A stretch of DNA of 64,000 bases from Rhopalosiphum padi (lineage: Eukaryota > Arthropoda > Insecta > Hemiptera > Aphididae): the NCBI RefSeq assembly GCF_020882245.1, contig NC_083600.1, positions 44,921,019 through 44,985,018 of the forward strand, in the 5' to 3' direction. Below the pieces are notes generated by a model. It was not told the origin of the DNA. It saw nothing but the letters and a program-made list of their open reading frames with translations, and searched no databases. Positions 12,809-25,500 of the stretch are shown in pieces. Numbering within the stretch: the stretch's first letter is position 1; every line of letters begins with the position of its first letter. The translations under genes and the position numbers were made by a program.

Positions 12809-13576
12809 CTAAGCGTGCGGCGGCGCCTGCCCGTCGTTGGCCTTGCCGGCGGCGAGAAAGACGGGTTTTTTGAATATCTGGGGCTTGGCCTTGAGCGGCG
12901 GCTTGGTCGACTTGGGCGGCAGTTCGGGCTTGTCGCCGCCGTTGGCCAGCTGCGGCACCGCGGGCACCGGTTTGCTGTACTTCTTCAACGTGCACTGGTT
13001 CTGTTTGGCGAAACGCTCGGCGGCCGTGCCCATGTCCGGGCTGTCGGGTTCTTGGGTGGCGACCGCCGCGGCGCCCGCGTCCTGTGGCGCTGACACTCCG
13101 CCGGAAGTCCTGGCCGGAAGGTCCATGACCAGGTCCGGGGCGCCGCCGGGAACCTTCATGTCCGCGGCGGCGGCGCAGTGGTGCTGTTGTTGGAGCTGGT
13201 GTCGGACGGCGGGCATCGGCTTCCGGTCGATGGACCCCTGCGAGTCGGCCCGCTTCCGCCACAGCTGGATCTTGTGGTCGAACGAGTCGTCGCCCAAGCT
13301 CAAGCTCTTCGCGTGAGTTTTGGCCCGCGAACCGTCTTCGTCACCGCCGGCGGCACTGACGCCGCAGCAGTCGGCCGACTTTGACCGGTTGTGGTGTTCG
13401 CGGGCGGCTACCGGTGGCGGCGACGACGTCGAGTACGTCTTGTCTCCGCGCCTTCGCCGCCCGTCCGCGATCGACGGCGGATGCCTGTACGCGGTCCTCG
13501 TCACGCCGTCGTGCAGCGGCGACTGTTCGTCCACCGCCGAGTCCTTCCCCGAGTCCAAGCTGTCCGTGCTGCCCAT
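12809..13576 (-). CDS. srGAP: srGAP exon 13: proline-rich C-terminal tail of the long isoform
   Basis: The acceptor is TTTTGCAG|ATGGGC at 13576. The frame gives 255 codons and TAG at 12809-12811. It joins exon 12 in phase 0 (DAPTHE then MGSTDSLDSG). The tail looks disordered: a basic run (GRRRRGDK), Ser-rich patches with likely kinase or 14-3-3 sites (HHNRSKSADC, RAKTHAKSLSLGDD), a short Gln run, and an end with SH3-ligand-like PxxP segments (SKPVPAVPQL, DKPELPPKSTKPPLKAKP). Vertebrate srGAPs also carry a long, poorly conserved tail. The exon is strikingly GC- and CpG-rich beside the AT-rich core exons, and its long frames on other strands and phases are shadows. If not spliced to exon 12 it could be a separate gene, but strand, phase and composition argue for srGAP. 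Confidence 0.75.
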   Translation of the reverse strand: MGSTDSLDSGKDSAVDEQSPLHDGVTRTAYRHPPSIADGRRRRGDKTYSTSSPPPVAAREHHNRSKSADCCGVSAAGGDEDGSRAKTHAKSLSLGDDSFDHKIQLWRKRADSQGSIDRKPMPAVRHQLQQQHHCAAAADMKVPGGAPDLVMDLPARTSGGVSAPQDAGAAAVATQEPDSPDMGTAAERFAKQNQCTLKKYSKPVPAVPQLANGGDKPELPPKSTKPPLKAKPQIFKKPVFLAAGKANDGQAPPHA

Positions 13577-16500
13577 CTGCAAAACGTCACACGCACACGC
13601 CCGCCCACGCCTGTTAGTGTTTGAGTCATCACGACAACGCTACACAGTTATAATATTAAAAATAATAATAACACGAGCCGAGAGGCCGCATGGCCGTTAA
13701 AAGCCTACCATATTGCTACTATTACCACATACTTATAAAGTAATAATAATAAATAATAGAAATAGAATAAAAAACAAAACACTATAATAAACGCATTCCA
13801 AAACACCGGTAAGCCAGTAACATTCCACCGGACGGTATATAGTCTATACATAATAACAACTACAATTCATAGCGGATATATGTCTGAGAAAATGTGTTTA
13901 ATATCTAAAATGTCGATTTTAAATTTACGCCTGTACCATTGATTTAAATAATAAGTCATAAATAGCTGAGAATTTACGTGTTAAGCTATTTTAAATTTAC
14001 ATTTTTTTTTATTATAACACAAGTAAATATTATCTTTTGAACAAAAATAAAATTATCTATAAAGAATTAAATGGTACTGAAAATTCAAAATCATATTATA
14101 GCTAGAACATAGTGTATAATAATTGTCTTAATTAAAATATATTAGCGTGTACATAAAATTCAGACAAACTTACCTAAACATCCAAAAAAGCAAAACATGC
14201 AAAATGATTTGAACATTTAACTAAAATAAAAAGCCACGTCTTATAAGTTACGATAAATGCAGGATAATAATAAATTTAAAACCGTAATGCGTGCTACGCG
14301 TGTACAGTTCGAAAACTTTTATTCTGCGACGGAATACAGCAGAAACAATTTGCAGCGACAATAAGCGCCTAACGGTTAAGCGCACTAAAGTCATCATGAC
14401 ATGACGTGTGAAGTATACAATTGTTATGCTCACATTTCTCTTTATCTCTAATACTTCAGTAATTCAAAACTTGATTTTTCTGAATTTTTTAGTATTTAAA
14501 TAGCACCACAGGGCACTTCTTATATGGAACCTAAATCTAAAGTGCTTAAAAATATATGGTCCGTTGGTAAATTACAAAAATGTCTACCAACAGATTTTGA
14601 ATAACTGCAGTATTAAAGAAAAGGTGAATAATAGTAAATCGGTGAATCACTATTATGTACTATTATAATATTACACTCGTAAGCTACACATCATACGGTA
14701 TTTATAGACATAACGGACGGCAACATAAAAAGTATCGGCACTCGATAAAACGCCTCCGGCCGAGCTCAATATTACGGTACAAAGGGGCTCAACAATATAG
14801 TATAATATTATATGATATAGGCACGCCGACAAATCGCATAGGTTTAGAGAGAGAGAGAGACAATACCGCGGTCGTGCAAAAGCAGATGCCTCGTGCAACG
14901 AGTGTATAAAATATTGATGTCGTCTTACACACGGAGGATTATTATTAATATCCATATTTTGTCGAACGTATCGGCGGCAGGTAGGTATATAATATAATAT
15001 CACGTACATGAAACGGAGGAACGCGCCTATATACACGTCGTATTATTGTACTACATTATTCGTGGGTAGTGATTAAACGGCGCATTGTTGCGCGATCCTG
15101 ACGTTAATCTGTTAGCTCCGCGATGGCGATAGAAACCTTGTAAATCATTTCCGGAATTAAGATCTACTGTGCGACGGCGGCGGCGGCGGCATGGTAACAA
15201 TATAACGGTAATCAGTTTACTTCGCGCTATCGTTGAATGGGTGCAGCCCGTGGCTTTATAACGATTATTCATGTAGCTCTATGCTTATTCGGATGGCGCG
15301 GTGCAGCTGTAATTTCAGTCTTGCGGGTGTTTAAAAATTAAGCCATTTTTTTATTTTATTTTGATTTCAATCGCAAGATGCTTAGATGCGTATCTTTTCA
15401 AAGATCATCACTGTGAAATAACGGAAACTCTGCGTGCATAATATTTCAACGTTTCCTGAAACACATCGAGACGTCTTGGGTACGCGTATTCGGGGGAACA
15501 GGAGCATAAAAACATAAAAAAATGTATTATGTTGATTGTCGATAACGCGGTACTTATTCGGTCGTAGTAAATTAACCGTATAAGATACTTATAATATGTA
15601 CGACGGCAAATGACGGGGTACAGTTATTTTAGTTCTAATTATGTGTTGCAGCACTGCAGTAGTCGATCCTAATCGGAGTTTAGACGTCCTGGCTGCAGTT
15701 GCAAATTGACAGCGTGACCTGACACCACCACCGCCGCGACCTCATGTTTATTATTTAGCGTGCGATTCGAATGTATCAGATTCTCAAGAGACATCGTAAC
15801 GAAAGAAACTTTTGACAACATAATGCATAAATCATCGATAAGATTGCTAACAGTTATAATTTCTGATGTATGCAACTATACGGTGTGCGTATAATATGTG
15901 CGAGTTGATTCACTAAGCATCCGCCTCCATTTTTCTCATTTAGTAAAGGTCATTCAAAATCTGACTTTAAAAATCGTCGAGTACATTATTTCATAAACAG
16001 AACATGTTTTCTAGAACTAAGTTCGTTGTATACCATTTAGGGATTGCGTGTTATATTGTGATGATACAGACTTGTTTTCTTTTTTTCAAATAAGACCTAC
16101 CATAAATAATAACGGATAATTAAAAAAAAAAAAAATACGAGTAGTCTTCGAATTATTTAAATTAGTGTAAGTTCTAAGAATAATAAGTTCGTGTAGAGCT
16201 AGATTAAATTAAGTAGTGGTTATTTTTTAATTATATAGTATTTAAAATCGCTGGAAATTAGAATGAACCAAAAGTAATTATTTTTTTAGCAAGAATATCG
16301 CGTATGATAATTAAAAGTCATTTTGATATAATATACTATAAATATACATCCAGCCATAGTATTATTAAAACATTAATATTTTATCTGTTATTATAGAATA
16401 TTTAACTAGACTAATATTATACATTATATTTTATATTGTATTTAAGTTTATTACCAAGAAATGATTATCTCTGATAAATTTATTTAATAACTTGGAAACT

Positions 16501-19500
16501 AATTTTTAAAATTTTGGTTTAGATACTTAAAGTGTTCAAAAGTCTTTTGTTTAACCATTTACATTGAAAAAGATTGGTTCTCATTAAAAAAAAAAAACAA
16601 GCATAATAATCCTTAAATAGTATAAAAAATCTGAACAATTGAAAATATGATCTTTAACCTAACCCAAAAACTAAAAAAAAATCAAATTTTAAATAAATTC
16701 ATTATTAAATTAAAATATGTGAGTGATTAAGATACTTGGTGAATCACCTAATGTATTTAGGTATTTTTTCGCTGTACGTTTACTATTTCTGTGGGTACCC
16801 AAACGAGTATTGTACACTATATTATAATATGATGACGTTTGGCACTGCAACTAGTGAGACGGCAATTGTTTGATTTTCTTCAACTGTGTATTTCTGTTAA
16901 ATTGTAAATATTTTTTTTTTTTTTTTTTGCTATACCTATATTATGTTGAATGTACCCGGATTATATCCGAGAATAATCAAGAAATCGTTTCTGCAATTTT
17001 TTCAACCTGCAGATTACCCATCGGAAACTCGAGTTTTTCAGACTGATCCGAGCAAACGATTATGTAGGATCGTTTCATCTTCTTTTTCTTATTATTATTG
17101 TTATTATTTTTTTTTTTACAACCGCATACGTCATCGTGCAGTTGGTGTTTATCGCGGTTACGTGTCTTTCATCATAAACCATTGCGCGCGAAAGTAAATG
17201 CATCAAACACGATTTTTACCGAGCGATTGAATCACGTGGATCACGATTAATCCCATTTAGATACGTTATAAATTGAGATTGCGGTTGCATCGTTCTTGTC
17301 GATCTGCACTCGGCTGTATGGTCCGAGCAATATTATAGCGGTCAACGTTCGATGTTATCTCTCTAGACGTAAACCGTGCACTCGGATGCACTTTTCTAGT
17401 TCATTTACCGTGCACGTACATGAAACACAACAATGCCGTGTGTTTACACGTTCAAGCAAAATACAACCGTCGACCAAAGCATAAGCACTATATAATGTTA
17501 TAGTGAATAATAAGGAACCGAAATATTTATTATAAAATACAGATCGTTTAATAGTAATAAAAAAAAATATATGTTTACAAATAATATAAATGTATATATA
17601 CCACCTATGTATATTCTAAAATATATATTTTTCGTAAAATTTTACACGCGATTTACAAAATGTGTTGCGTAAAACAATGATAATAAAAAAATATTTTTTT
17701 ATATATAAATCTAAAAAGTCCACAGAACATTAAAATGTTGGAACACGACTTACTCCTGTGACTATATACTGAGATAATATTCTACGATTTAATTATATCT
17801 ATATCGTAATTAACTATATAACACTGTTGAAATCATATTTAATTATATATATATATATTAAAAAAATCTATTGGTAAAAATAAATTAAAACTACTAGGTA
17901 ATAATAAATAATAATAAAAATAAAAATAATAATAATACAGTAAAATTTGCGTTGGTAAAGTGTTTCGTTTTTATGAATAGTATATATATATATATATATA
18001 ATGTACAAAAGTATCTGTTTTTTCAGTTAACGAATTGTAATGGGCTTAATTTATTTCCGGATTCTAAAAGCAGACTAGCAAGTGTGAGCGAGAAGCCTCA
18101 CAGAAAATGCAAAGCTCGTGAGCAAGCGTTGTAGGATGAAAATAGTTTGAGAAAAAGTAATCAAATCGCAAAAATAAAGTTTGAAAATAGATTCCATGCT
18201 TAATAAAAAAATCAACGCTAAACAATACAACAGTAAGTACGGATAAGTGATAAAAATAATAACAACGTTCCCGGCTGGGATTTTCGTAGTAAAACACGCA
18301 CACGCACACGCAAGACAATCGTAATAATTTATAGATAGGTACCTCTATGCGTAAACAAAACAAAACATCTACGTATACAATATGTTATCATTGTTTCACA
18401 CAAGTATAGGTACATAAAATTAAAATTTATATGTACGGTATGCACACGAAGTCTACGATGATATTATATTATTATTATATAATTATTAACTACACGAAAA
18501 AAATACACAGGATGCGGAAGAAAAGAATTTCGAAAAAAATAATTTACGATTAAAAAAAATAATATAAATAAATAGTAAAAATAAAAATTATAATTAAATT
18601 CAAAAGAAAAAAACCATTTCAAACTACGATAACTCTATAAATAGAGTAAGAAAAAAAAATGTTGAAAAAACCGGCAGAACAAAACTTAAAATGCATTCGA
18701 CTCAGACGGTGGTCTCAAGTACCTCGTGAGTGGGCGCGTCAGGCACAGCCCGGCGGTGTGGCGATGACGACGCTGAGTTCCTGCCCGCGGAGGGGGGCCC
18801 GGAGCCCGTAGAATTCGGTGGCCACGGCACGTCGGCCAGCGGCGGTGACGAGTAACCGGAGGCCGCGGACTCGGACAGCACCGAATCGTTAGAGCTGGAC
18901 GTCCGTCGTCTGGTTGAATCGTCCGAGGACGTGATGGACTTGGCGCAAGGTTCGGCCACGGGTTTCTCGCGTTCTTCGTCCCTGTGCACAAACAAACAAG
19001 TTTTGGTAAACGTAGGTAAGTGCGATGTCGAGAACTTCGTCTGGCCAGTACAATATAGGCGATACTTTGGTTTAGAGTATGTTTAAATCGTATTAAATAC
19101 TATGGGCAGTAAATAAAATAATAATAATAATCGCATCTGAAATGCACTTCGATACTACTTTGGCACTTCGAAAAGTCAGAAATCTGTCTCGGAACAATAT
19201 TATGTAGATACCAGTCCGTTTGTTTGGGCCTGAACATACATGACATATTATATGATGATTTGTTAATTGCATCTCTCTCGTTATTGGTGCGTTTGAAACA
19301 CGATTGGATTTTGCTAAGTATAGCTAAGTATAGTCGAAACGCGACATTATATAGTGACATCGATTTTAATTTTTTTTAAATATTAACAAATTTTTTGATC
19401 ACACGTTATATAAAATAATATTATAATTAGTTATTGGGATAATTTATTAATTTACAAATATTAATGAATATAATTACTTATATTCACAGAGGAAATTTGA

Positions 19501-22500
19501 AATCATTATTTGAATTATATTATCAGGACGAGATGAATAAAAAACAAATATTATTGTGCCAATTTAAACTAACATTAGTTTGCTACAGTAGACCTTTATT
19601 CTCTAAGAGGCCCTCTGTTTTACATGATATTATTATTGATTGCCACAAATATTGAATTATCACGTTTACCTGATCTTGAGAAGAATATATTTGTCAGGTA
19701 TAAGACCTTCTCGACCGTTGACACAACCGCGCCACCAATCTCCAGAAACTTGTGTATGAAGAGCAATAGTTTCACCCTTCTTGAAGCTTAATTCCCGTTC
19801 TGAACGAGCAACAAAATCATGCTGTGCTGTAGCTTCGAGACTTTCGCATTCTAAAATTAAAACACATACATTTTGAATAATACATGGCGATAATCTTACA
19901 CAATATAATGATAAGTATAATATTATTAATTAATGCTCTTTTTAGAGAAAAAAACCATCATATAGGAGATTATATGTTTTATTTATGTTTGGCTTCACAG
20001 CCTTCACGCTAAAAAATATGTATTATTTTTTTTTTTTTTTTATATATACATGAGTTTGTCAGTTGTAGTTTAATGACTGGCACATTTATCCGTGGCGCTT
20101 GTATACAAAATAATATTTGTTTGATTATTTATGTTTAATGATTATGAACTGTATTCGTTCTGGACCGTAGCGTGTGTGACTGCGAGGAAACAGACTGGAT
20201 TCATTGTTATAAAAACGATTTAAAACAGTTTTATCAGCCATTACCCAATAACAATAATATTGAATCTTAAGTGACGCACGACCAACTCAAAAATTAAGGT
20301 AGCCACTTTAATTATCCATAATATTATAATATTGTTTTCTTATAAGCTGTGTGTGACTCATCAAAAAATGTAATCTAATTTTAGTAAGTACAGAGAACTA
20401 ATAAAAATACATGCGACCCTTAATTTCGATGTACAAATAAATTATTTGAATTTTATAAATAGTATTGAATTATCATATTATCCTTTAGTAGTACAGAAAA
20501 TAAAAAATAAAACAGTCAGGATATTACACAGACTGGATGTTGGACATTTGTTTTGCTTCGGTTATCTTGTCCAGAACTAGTTTTCAACAACACTTTAATG
20601 CATTACATTATATTTATCGTAATTTTAAAACAAGGATAAATAGCTATAGCAGTTGATAACAATTTTTGAACGAATAACAGTGTTGAGTAAAATAATCAAT
20701 GAACATATACAAATTTAAATATTGATGACCTTCAAAAAAACATAATTAATGATCTACAATTTTTATTATAAATGTATTACACGAATGATCGTATTATTAT
20801 TATTATTATTTATAAACTATTATGATTAATTAGTCAAAAATCGACTGAAATGAAAAAAATATGTTTGTGAAATTAAAAAACTATAATATGATGGGCAATA
20901 TTTCTTAAAAAATAAAAATCATGGTGGTTCTTGAATTTAAGAGTATTATAATGATATACGATGGTCCATATGATAAAAGTATAATATTCTTAAAACGAGT
21001 ACAATAACATATAAATGACCTTGTCGCTTTGTAATAACATTTTTAAAGTTTGAGCTTGGTAACTGAATTTCAAATTGTATAATAAAAATATTCGAAGAAA
21101 AAAGTTTATAAATAATATAATATAGCTACTATAATAAATAGTAAAATGAGTCGTTTGAAAACTTAAAAAAAAAATGTAAATTATACAATTAACAATATTA
21201 AATAACTGATAATACCTAACAAGTAACAATAATATAAGAAAATAATATTTAAAAAAAAACTATACAAAAATATAAAGAAAACATGATGAATGATAATATT
21301 TAAACGTCTCGTCTCATCAGTAATTACTTAGAATATCAATAATAAATCATAATCTTAAATTAGTCATAAACACGAAAAAGGTTTTTTATCTATTACAATA
21401 TATATTTCGAGTGATTACCAAGTACCAGCGTGATTTGAATGACTTGACTTTAATGATGTTACCCAATTAAATTTAAAATATAATGCCACCACAAGTCGTG
21501 ACTTATATTTTCAAATCATTTACGTCAAGTCCGACACCAAATCGCTATGCTTCGTTAGTTTTCGTATTTTATAGAATGTTATTTGATCTCATTATATTCG
21601 GTTTCGCTCCGTTGGAATCAATAAGACACGTTTTTGTTGTGCTTTGTTTTTTTTTTCAATTGTTTTCTTCGACTAACAATGAGTTTTATACCTAAACCGC
21701 TACGTACCGTCTTCTGATGGGTAAACCTCAGAGTCGATGTCCTCTTGGGCATGGTCAGAAGGTGAATCGCCCACGTCCACGTCATCAGGCTCGCGGGATA
21801 TGTACTTTTCGTACACGAGCCCGCCAATATCCGACAGCGACGGGAATATGTCTTCGTGGAATAGAATAATATTTTTTATGAGATCGTTGACCAGGTTCTG
21901 GTACTGAACTTGGTCTTTTTCTTCGGGAACCGGCACTAATGTCGGACCAAAACAAATAGCCAGATTGTAAACATCCATCATATTTTCGTCGCTGAACTCG
22001 GACAAACTAAAATAAAACGCAATTGTTTAATCAAATACCACCTGTACAACTACAGTCGTAAAAACTTACTGGTTTAGGAACGCAAACAAATATCTCAACA
22101 TGACAACCACTTGATTTGGAAAGCTTTGAACAAGTTCTTTAATCTTCAACACAAATTTATGGCGTGACTCGAGTTCTAAAAAATATCAAGAACTTTATAT
22201 AAAAAAAATAACTTAAACACTTGACAACAAGCTAATTATGCGATATACGCAAAAACAACGCTATAAAAGTAATCTTGAAACTATATTGTTCATACAAAGT
22301 ACAATAATTGTTAATAGTTAAAAAATTTATAATTTTACAGTTAATAATTATTTATTTAAGTATTGAAAAAATACGTTCTATGATATTATTTTGTCAATAA
22401 CTATACCGCGCATTATATAATAAAGTAATATTAATCTACCCGTTAAACAAATTTATACTATGCATATTAAGTTAAATAAATCGAAAAATATTATTCTATT

Positions 22501-25500
22501 TTAAATATAGTTAAACTATTGATTTAATCTTTCATTTAATTATTATTATATAATATGTTTATAAATTATTATTATATTACTCGTATATATCAAATATAAT
22601 ATTGTTCCAAAAATGTATTTCATGAAAAAATGGATAAGTATATTATTTCAAACGACATACCAAGTCAATATACCTAAATGTAACTTTAGTACACCACGTA
22701 TTTTATGTTTTGACGTAAATAAAATGAACAGTTTACCTAATTTATATAAACGTTGCGCGTATTTATTAGATTAATAGATTTGAAAGCTATTTCAAATCAT
22801 ATAATGCATTTAAATAAACATTTTTTTCAATTCTTAAATAAAAATAATTAATTGCATATTCTAAAAAAAAAAAAACTATGCTTACGGGCAAGCTCCATAA
22901 ATTGATCAAAATAGATAATCGGGAACAGCGGTTCTCGCAGTTCACGTAAGTATAATTTCAACACTCCAGCGACGGAATTTATGTCAGAAGCGTCTGTCAT
23001 GTCAGCAAGTGGATCTTCGCCCCTTTCGAACGCGTCTTTAAAATTGTTAATTTCCACTTGCGAGCCAGACACTCTAAAGATCCCTTGATGGTGAAGTCCT
23101 GTGTGAAAATTATCGGATTAACAATGAAAACTGTGATAAATATAATATTACTAATCTTACCGTATAAGTTTATCACTCGAATACAGCTCTTAATGACCAG
23201 TGGTATCTCTTGGTTTGTCGCATCCAAATATTCTTCCAGAGATCCACCGAACAATTTCGGTTGGCCGTTCATCTGTAACCTACCAATCCTTTTCCTGCGG
23301 ACAATCGGTTTGTGTAATGGACGCTGAGGAGTCAGTTTAGCGGGCGTCAAATCGACGTTGCCATTTTGGGGACGCTTGCAACATATGGATGTTAACGTTT
23401 CGTTTATGTGCTGTTGTTTGGCATCTAGACGTACGATTCGACTCGTTCTCATGAGATAATCGCGTAATTTCTATAACAAAGAACAAAGGGGAAACGTAAA
23501 AAATATTCCGCATGTGTGCAGCATTAAAAATAAATGTAATGAATAATTATTTAAAGATGTCTTGACGGAAAATAAATATAAAGTGTGATATATATAGTAT
23601 ATTTATAATACACGCGTTATTTATTTATTTTATTCACATATGCATTATTTATACTATTAGAGTAAAATCTTACTCTTTAAAGTTTTCAGTTGTATAATGA
23701 CATTATAGGTAGGTACTCACGGTTAGATAAAATTCTTCAGTCTCGTGTTTGTCTGCTCGCAGCTTAATACTAATGGTTTCTGGTGGTTTGCTTGTCGGAA
23801 TTGCCTTTTCGCCGAAATAATTGCTACAGTCGTAATCGTTCGCAGTAAGCATCTCCAAAAGAGTTTTTTCAGCCGTAGCCAGTGTTTTCCACACCTCGTC
23901 GGACTCCGTGTGCAGGCTCGTAACTCTTTGATTCAGCTGCTCCAACCTCGTTTCCATATCAGCGCAGAGCAATTTTTGCAATTCCGGTTCCGCATACTAA
24001 ACAAGTGACAATGAGTAAGTAAGTAGAATATTAGCAACGTTTTAAAATACACAATAATCACCTCATCTTTTTGTCCTTGAAATTCAAATTTCTTAGGTAT
24101 CATAAACGCGGTGTGGTTAAATTCTAAAAATCGTTGTTTGTCCACACCGGAGTCCATAGCTGAGACAATAAGATTAGTAGCGTCTAGGCCAGCTTGCATG
24201 GAATGAATACGGCCTTCTTCTGCCGATGTCTGCATCTTTAAAGCTTTCGTCACGCAGTGGTGAAATCCAAAATCCATGCAATCCATTAGATCGGATAAGT
24301 CATCGACAAAGTATTTGTGCACTGTACTGTTGGTTGCTTCCAGACACAGAATGTACTCGTTGCGTGCTTTCAATGCTTTTAATTTAGCATCAAAGTATTT
24401 GTTCTTTCTCTAAAATACAAATAAATTTTATAACGTTTAAAATATGATTAAAATACAAATAAATAAAAATATATTACTTTTTGAACTTCTTTTCCAATAA
24501 GTCTGACTTTTTTCGACTTGTCTAGTTTTTCTTTAGGAACTGCCTGTTCGATTTTCAGTCTTTGATTTTCGGCCACTTTAAGCTTCGCTTCTGCCTGTTT
24601 GGCTTCGGTCTGATACGACTGATACGTTTTCATGGTGGTATGCAGTTCGTGGAGAACCCGTAATATTTCCTCGTGGATTTCGTAACAAATCTCCCGACAC
24701 TAATAGTTAAATCAATTGATAATAATTAGTTATAAGGCGACGATCTAGCAGAAACAATATTTTATTGATTTTCTATACTAACTCGTTTATATATCCTTTG
24801 CACATCTTCAGTGACCTGAGACAATCTGCTGACTAGATGAGTGGAATAAAGCTCACTAAGCGCTCCGTGATCTTTACTGAGATTTTTTGTTTGCAACACC
24901 AGTTGCTGCCAACACGAGTAGCTAGTAAACAACGACCACTGTTCTCTCCTAAGTACACACAAGGTTAACGATATTATATATGCAGGTTTTTTAAATACGA
25001 ATATGAAACAAACTAATTTACATTCCTTCCTGCTAACGTTAAAACACGCAGGATACACACACACCTAAGCTAATGTGTTTTGTTATTGACGTGTATAGTT
25101 AGTAATACTAATTCCAAACTAAATAATAATTTTTATACACACAAACACTATCCCGTATATTTTACAGTAGGTACACGTATTAAATTATTTTCTACGTTCA
25201 AGTTATAATTTTCATTCCAATGCGGTGGGAGACGTATATTATATGATAGAACGCAAAAAGTATCAAGTGAAATTTAATAATTATAATTATTTAATTTAAA
25301 ATATCCTGAGAAATTGTATTACAATAGATGTATAATAGTATAATGTAACGTTAATGATCACACAATATTTTAATTTTTAAATGTATAATTTATTTATCTT
25401 TTATGTAATTAAATTAAAAAAATTATAATCAACAGTTGAATGTTAATAGCATCCGTTTTCAATAAAATACCATCATATATATTTTATATTAAATGTATAA

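Noticed and set aside
12630..13262. 210-codon minus-strand frame rich in Arg/Gly/Ala
   Set aside because: It overlaps srGAP exon 13 in another frame; its composition is that expected of a shifted reading of a GC-rich exon.
12837..13700. Several plus-strand frames over 12740-13700
   Set aside because: Antisense shadows of srGAP exon 13; low-complexity Arg/Ser/Pro content and no motif.
21700..21707. Reading srGAP exon 10 on to the stop after PSEDGT as the C-terminus
   Set aside because: A GTACGT donor at 21702-21707 in phase 1 joins cleanly to the SH3 exon; family structure requires the SH3 domain.
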